From a bacterium (GTDB lineage Bacteria > Planctomycetota > B15-G4 > JADJEK01): DNA of 7,576 nucleotides. Under the pieces are notes generated by a model. That model did no database searches, had not been told where the DNA came from, and saw only the letters and a list, made by a program, of their open reading frames with translations. Below are positions 6,244-7,576 of the stretch, in pieces (position 1 is the first letter of the stretch; each line of letters starts with the position of its first letter). The stretch is taken from contig JAUIEL010000326.1 in NCBI GenBank assembly GCA_030428825.1, positions 1 to 7,576 on the forward strand, in the 5' to 3' direction. Position numbers and translations under genes: made by a program.

Positions 6244-6825
6244 TCAGCCGCCCGCGCCGGACCCGAGGCGTTCGAGCAGCGCGATCGCCTTCCGGCCGAG
6301 GCGGGCGACCGACTCGTCCCCCGCGACCGCCGCGAGCTCGTCGTTCCGGAACCAGCGGAGCTCCTTCGACTCCTCGTTCCGGACCGCGGTCTGGCCGGGG
6401 GCCGCGATCAGGAGGAAGCGGAAGTCGTGGTGCTCGTGCTCCGGCTCGTCGCCTCGGGCGGGGATGACGTGAACGTCGAGGTCGACGACCAGCGGGCGGT
6501 CGCCGGCGGCGCAGATCTCGAACCGCTCCATCCCCGACTCCTCCCGCGCCTCGCGCAGCGCGGCGGCGTCCGGCTCGGGTTCGCCGTCGACGTGGCCGCC
6601 GAGCTGCAGCCAGCGGTCGAGCTTCCGGTGGTGGGTGAGGAGGAACCGCTCGCGGTCGGGCGACGCGATCCAGGCCGAGGCGGTGACGTGTCCCGGCGGG
6701 CAGGTCCGGAGGAGACAGTCCTCGTGCGTCTCGATCAGGTTTCGCATGCGGGCGACGGTCTCGGCCTCGTCCTCGTGGCGGGCGAGGTAGTCGTCGAGGA
6801 GGAGGAGGAGGGGGCGGCGGTGCAT
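6244..6825 (-). CDS. NUDIX hydrolase
   Basis: This is a cytoplasmic 193-residue hydrolase expected to cleave a nucleoside-diphosphate-linked substrate with a divalent metal; the exact substrate is unknown. The Nudix box begins at Gly76-Gly77 (LGGHVDGEPEP) and contains the metal-binding core REAREESGM (91-99). The usual Glu seven residues after the first Gly is offset: position 83 is Pro, with Glu82 and Glu84 on either side. The LGGHVDGE form is familiar from a subgroup of Nudix proteins. A helical N-terminal extension (about 1-45) precedes the domain. A C-terminal ESKELRWFRNDELAAV (152-167) is usual for the family. The start at 6825 is preceded by GGCGGG. It lies 39 bases after the M14 stop and 54 before the protease start on the same strand, so co-transcription is possible. 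Confidence 0.92.
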   Translation of the reverse strand: MHRRPLLLLLDDYLARHEDEAETVARMRNLIETHEDCLLRTCPPGHVTASAWIASPDRERFLLTHHRKLDRWLQLGGHVDGEPEPDAAALREAREESGMERFEICAAGDRPLVVDLDVHVIPARGDEPEHEHHDFRFLLIAAPGQTAVRNEESKELRWFRNDELAAVAGDESVARLGRKAIALLERLGSGAGG

Positions 6826-6864
6826 CCCGCCATCGTAGGCGCCGGAGGACGGATCGGGGCGCGT

Positions 6865-7576
6865 TCAGTCGAGGGTCGCGAGGAGGGCGTCGCCGTAGCG
6901 GTCCCAGAGGGCGTCCCGGTCGAGCCGGTCGTCGGATCGCCGGAGCTCGACGGTCAGGATCGGGACCCCGAGGTCGACGCCGACGAACGAGCCGAGCGAG
7001 CCGGGACGGCTGCCGATCCGACGCGCGGGGAGACCGCAGCGCGCGGCGACGCGGCGCGCCAGCGCCTCGCCGGGGCCGTCCCAGTCGATCTGCGCGAGCG
7101 GCTGGTGGAGGCTCACGACGCGGACCGGCCGCTCCCGGCGGAGGAGCTCGAGCAACGCCCGCGACTCGGGCTCCGAGAGCGGCGCGGCGCCGTGCCGGCG
7201 GGACGGGTCGAAGTTGTCGGCGGGGAAGTTCCGGTTCAGGTCGACGCCGCGCGCGTTCGTCCGGCGGCCCGCGGCGAGCCCGTCGGGGTTCGCGACCGGC
7301 ACGAGGAGGACGAGACGTCCGCGCGCGCGCTCCGGCGCGGCCCGCAGCTCGTCGGCGAGCCGGCGGAGGAGGGGCGTCCCCGCCGCCTCGTTCCCGTGGA
7401 TCGTGGCGAGGAGGAGGACGCGCTCTCCGTCCGGGTCGCCTCGCCGGAGGAGTTCGATCGGGCGCCCCTCGACCGAGCGCCCGATCTCGAGACCGTCGTT
7501 CGAGGCGGGCGAGGCGTTCGAGGCGGGCGAGGCGGGCGAGGCGGGCGAAGCGGTCGTCGCGATCGCCTCGGGAGGG
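6865..7576 (-). CDS. M14 zinc carboxypeptidase, MpaA-like (5' end beyond window)
   Basis: This is a zinc metallopeptidase of family M14, nearest in look to murein-peptide amidases (MpaA), which trim cell-wall peptides. The frame stays open to the window edge, so the N-terminus, including any signal peptide, is missing; about 236 residues are visible. In order: a Ser-Ala-Pro-rich linker (coded at about 7501-7554); GRSVEGRPIELLRRGD; zinc ligands His and Glu of HGNEAAG (codons 7396-7398 and 7387-7389); PVANPDGL; RTNARGVDLNRNFPADNF with the substrate-binding Asn/Arg residues; the third zinc ligand His in SLHQP (7105-7107); and the catalytic Glu in TVELRR (6946-6948). A GTG at 7302 lies within the domain and would remove the HGNE zinc site, so it is not the true start. 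All catalytic residues are present. A simple carboxypeptidase acting on other peptides is the main alternative. Confidence 0.9.
   Translation of the reverse strand, partial: PPEAIATTASPASPASPASNASPASNDGLEIGRSVEGRPIELLRRGDPDGERVLLLATIHGNEAAGTPLLRRLADELRAAPERARGRLVLLVPVANPDGLAAGRRTNARGVDLNRNFPADNFDPSRRHGAAPLSEPESRALLELLRRERPVRVVSLHQPLAQIDWDGPGEALARRVAARCGLPARRIGSRPGSLGSFVGVDLGVPILTVELRRSDDRLDRDALWDRYGDALLATLD
7501..7554 (-). repeat. six 9-base tandem repeats encoding a Ser-Ala-Pro linker
   Basis: On the plus strand the unit CGAGGCGGG occurs six times in a row, exact in four copies and altered to CGAGGCGTT and CGAAGCGGT in the second and sixth. In the M14 gene it encodes repeated Ser-Ala-Pro (or Asn) triplets just before the catalytic domain, a typical flexible linker between an export signal or anchor and the enzyme. 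Nine-base units keep the frame if copy number changes. Confidence 0.85.

Overview
This is a GC-rich window of compact bacterial genes. The GC-rich codon use, the exported proteins with signal peptides, and the ABC importer of the nitrate/sulfonate/bicarbonate type suggest a high-GC, probably Gram-negative lineage. A tricorn-type protease with a long Lys/Glu/Asp-rich insert would fit phyla such as Planctomycetota, Gemmatimonadota, Acidobacteriota or related candidate phyla. Nothing here fixes the phylum. All six genes end in TGA.

Layout. Bases 1-175 are a leader with one strong hairpin (61-87). Bases 176-2840 (+) form a tight three-gene ABC importer operon: exported substrate-binding protein (SBP), permease, ATPase. 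The genes are joined by two ATGA overlaps. A 28-base gap follows. Three genes then run on the minus strand, converging on the operon: an M14 zinc carboxypeptidase (5' part beyond the window edge), a NUDIX hydrolase, and a large exported tricorn-like S41 protease. They are 39 and 54 bases apart and may be co-transcribed.

Main discovery. The SBP gene is interrupted in frame by TGA at 314-316, but the reading frame continues without a shift on both sides. The upstream part holds the signal peptide and the start of the mature protein (VGHLPVT). The downstream part continues as HLTCPVT and the full SBP fold. From recollection of the family, relatives carry Cys at this point (VTCHLTCPVT). Fourteen bases after the TGA begins a perfect 8-bp hairpin with a 5-base AGUUG loop. 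The loop starts 22 bases after the codon and has G at its second position, which is the geometry of a bacterial SECIS element. The best reading is a selenocysteine-containing, exported SBP with a Sec-x-x-x-Cys motif. An ordinary gene caller would start the gene at the GTG at 344, inside the hairpin, and so lose the signal peptide and the Sec residue. The ligand is unknown. A Sec/Cys pair near the start of the mature domain suggests metal, metalloid or thiol chemistry rather than plain nitrate or sulfonate binding, but that is inference. Selenocysteine machinery (selA, selB, selC, selD) is not in this window and would have to be elsewhere in the genome.
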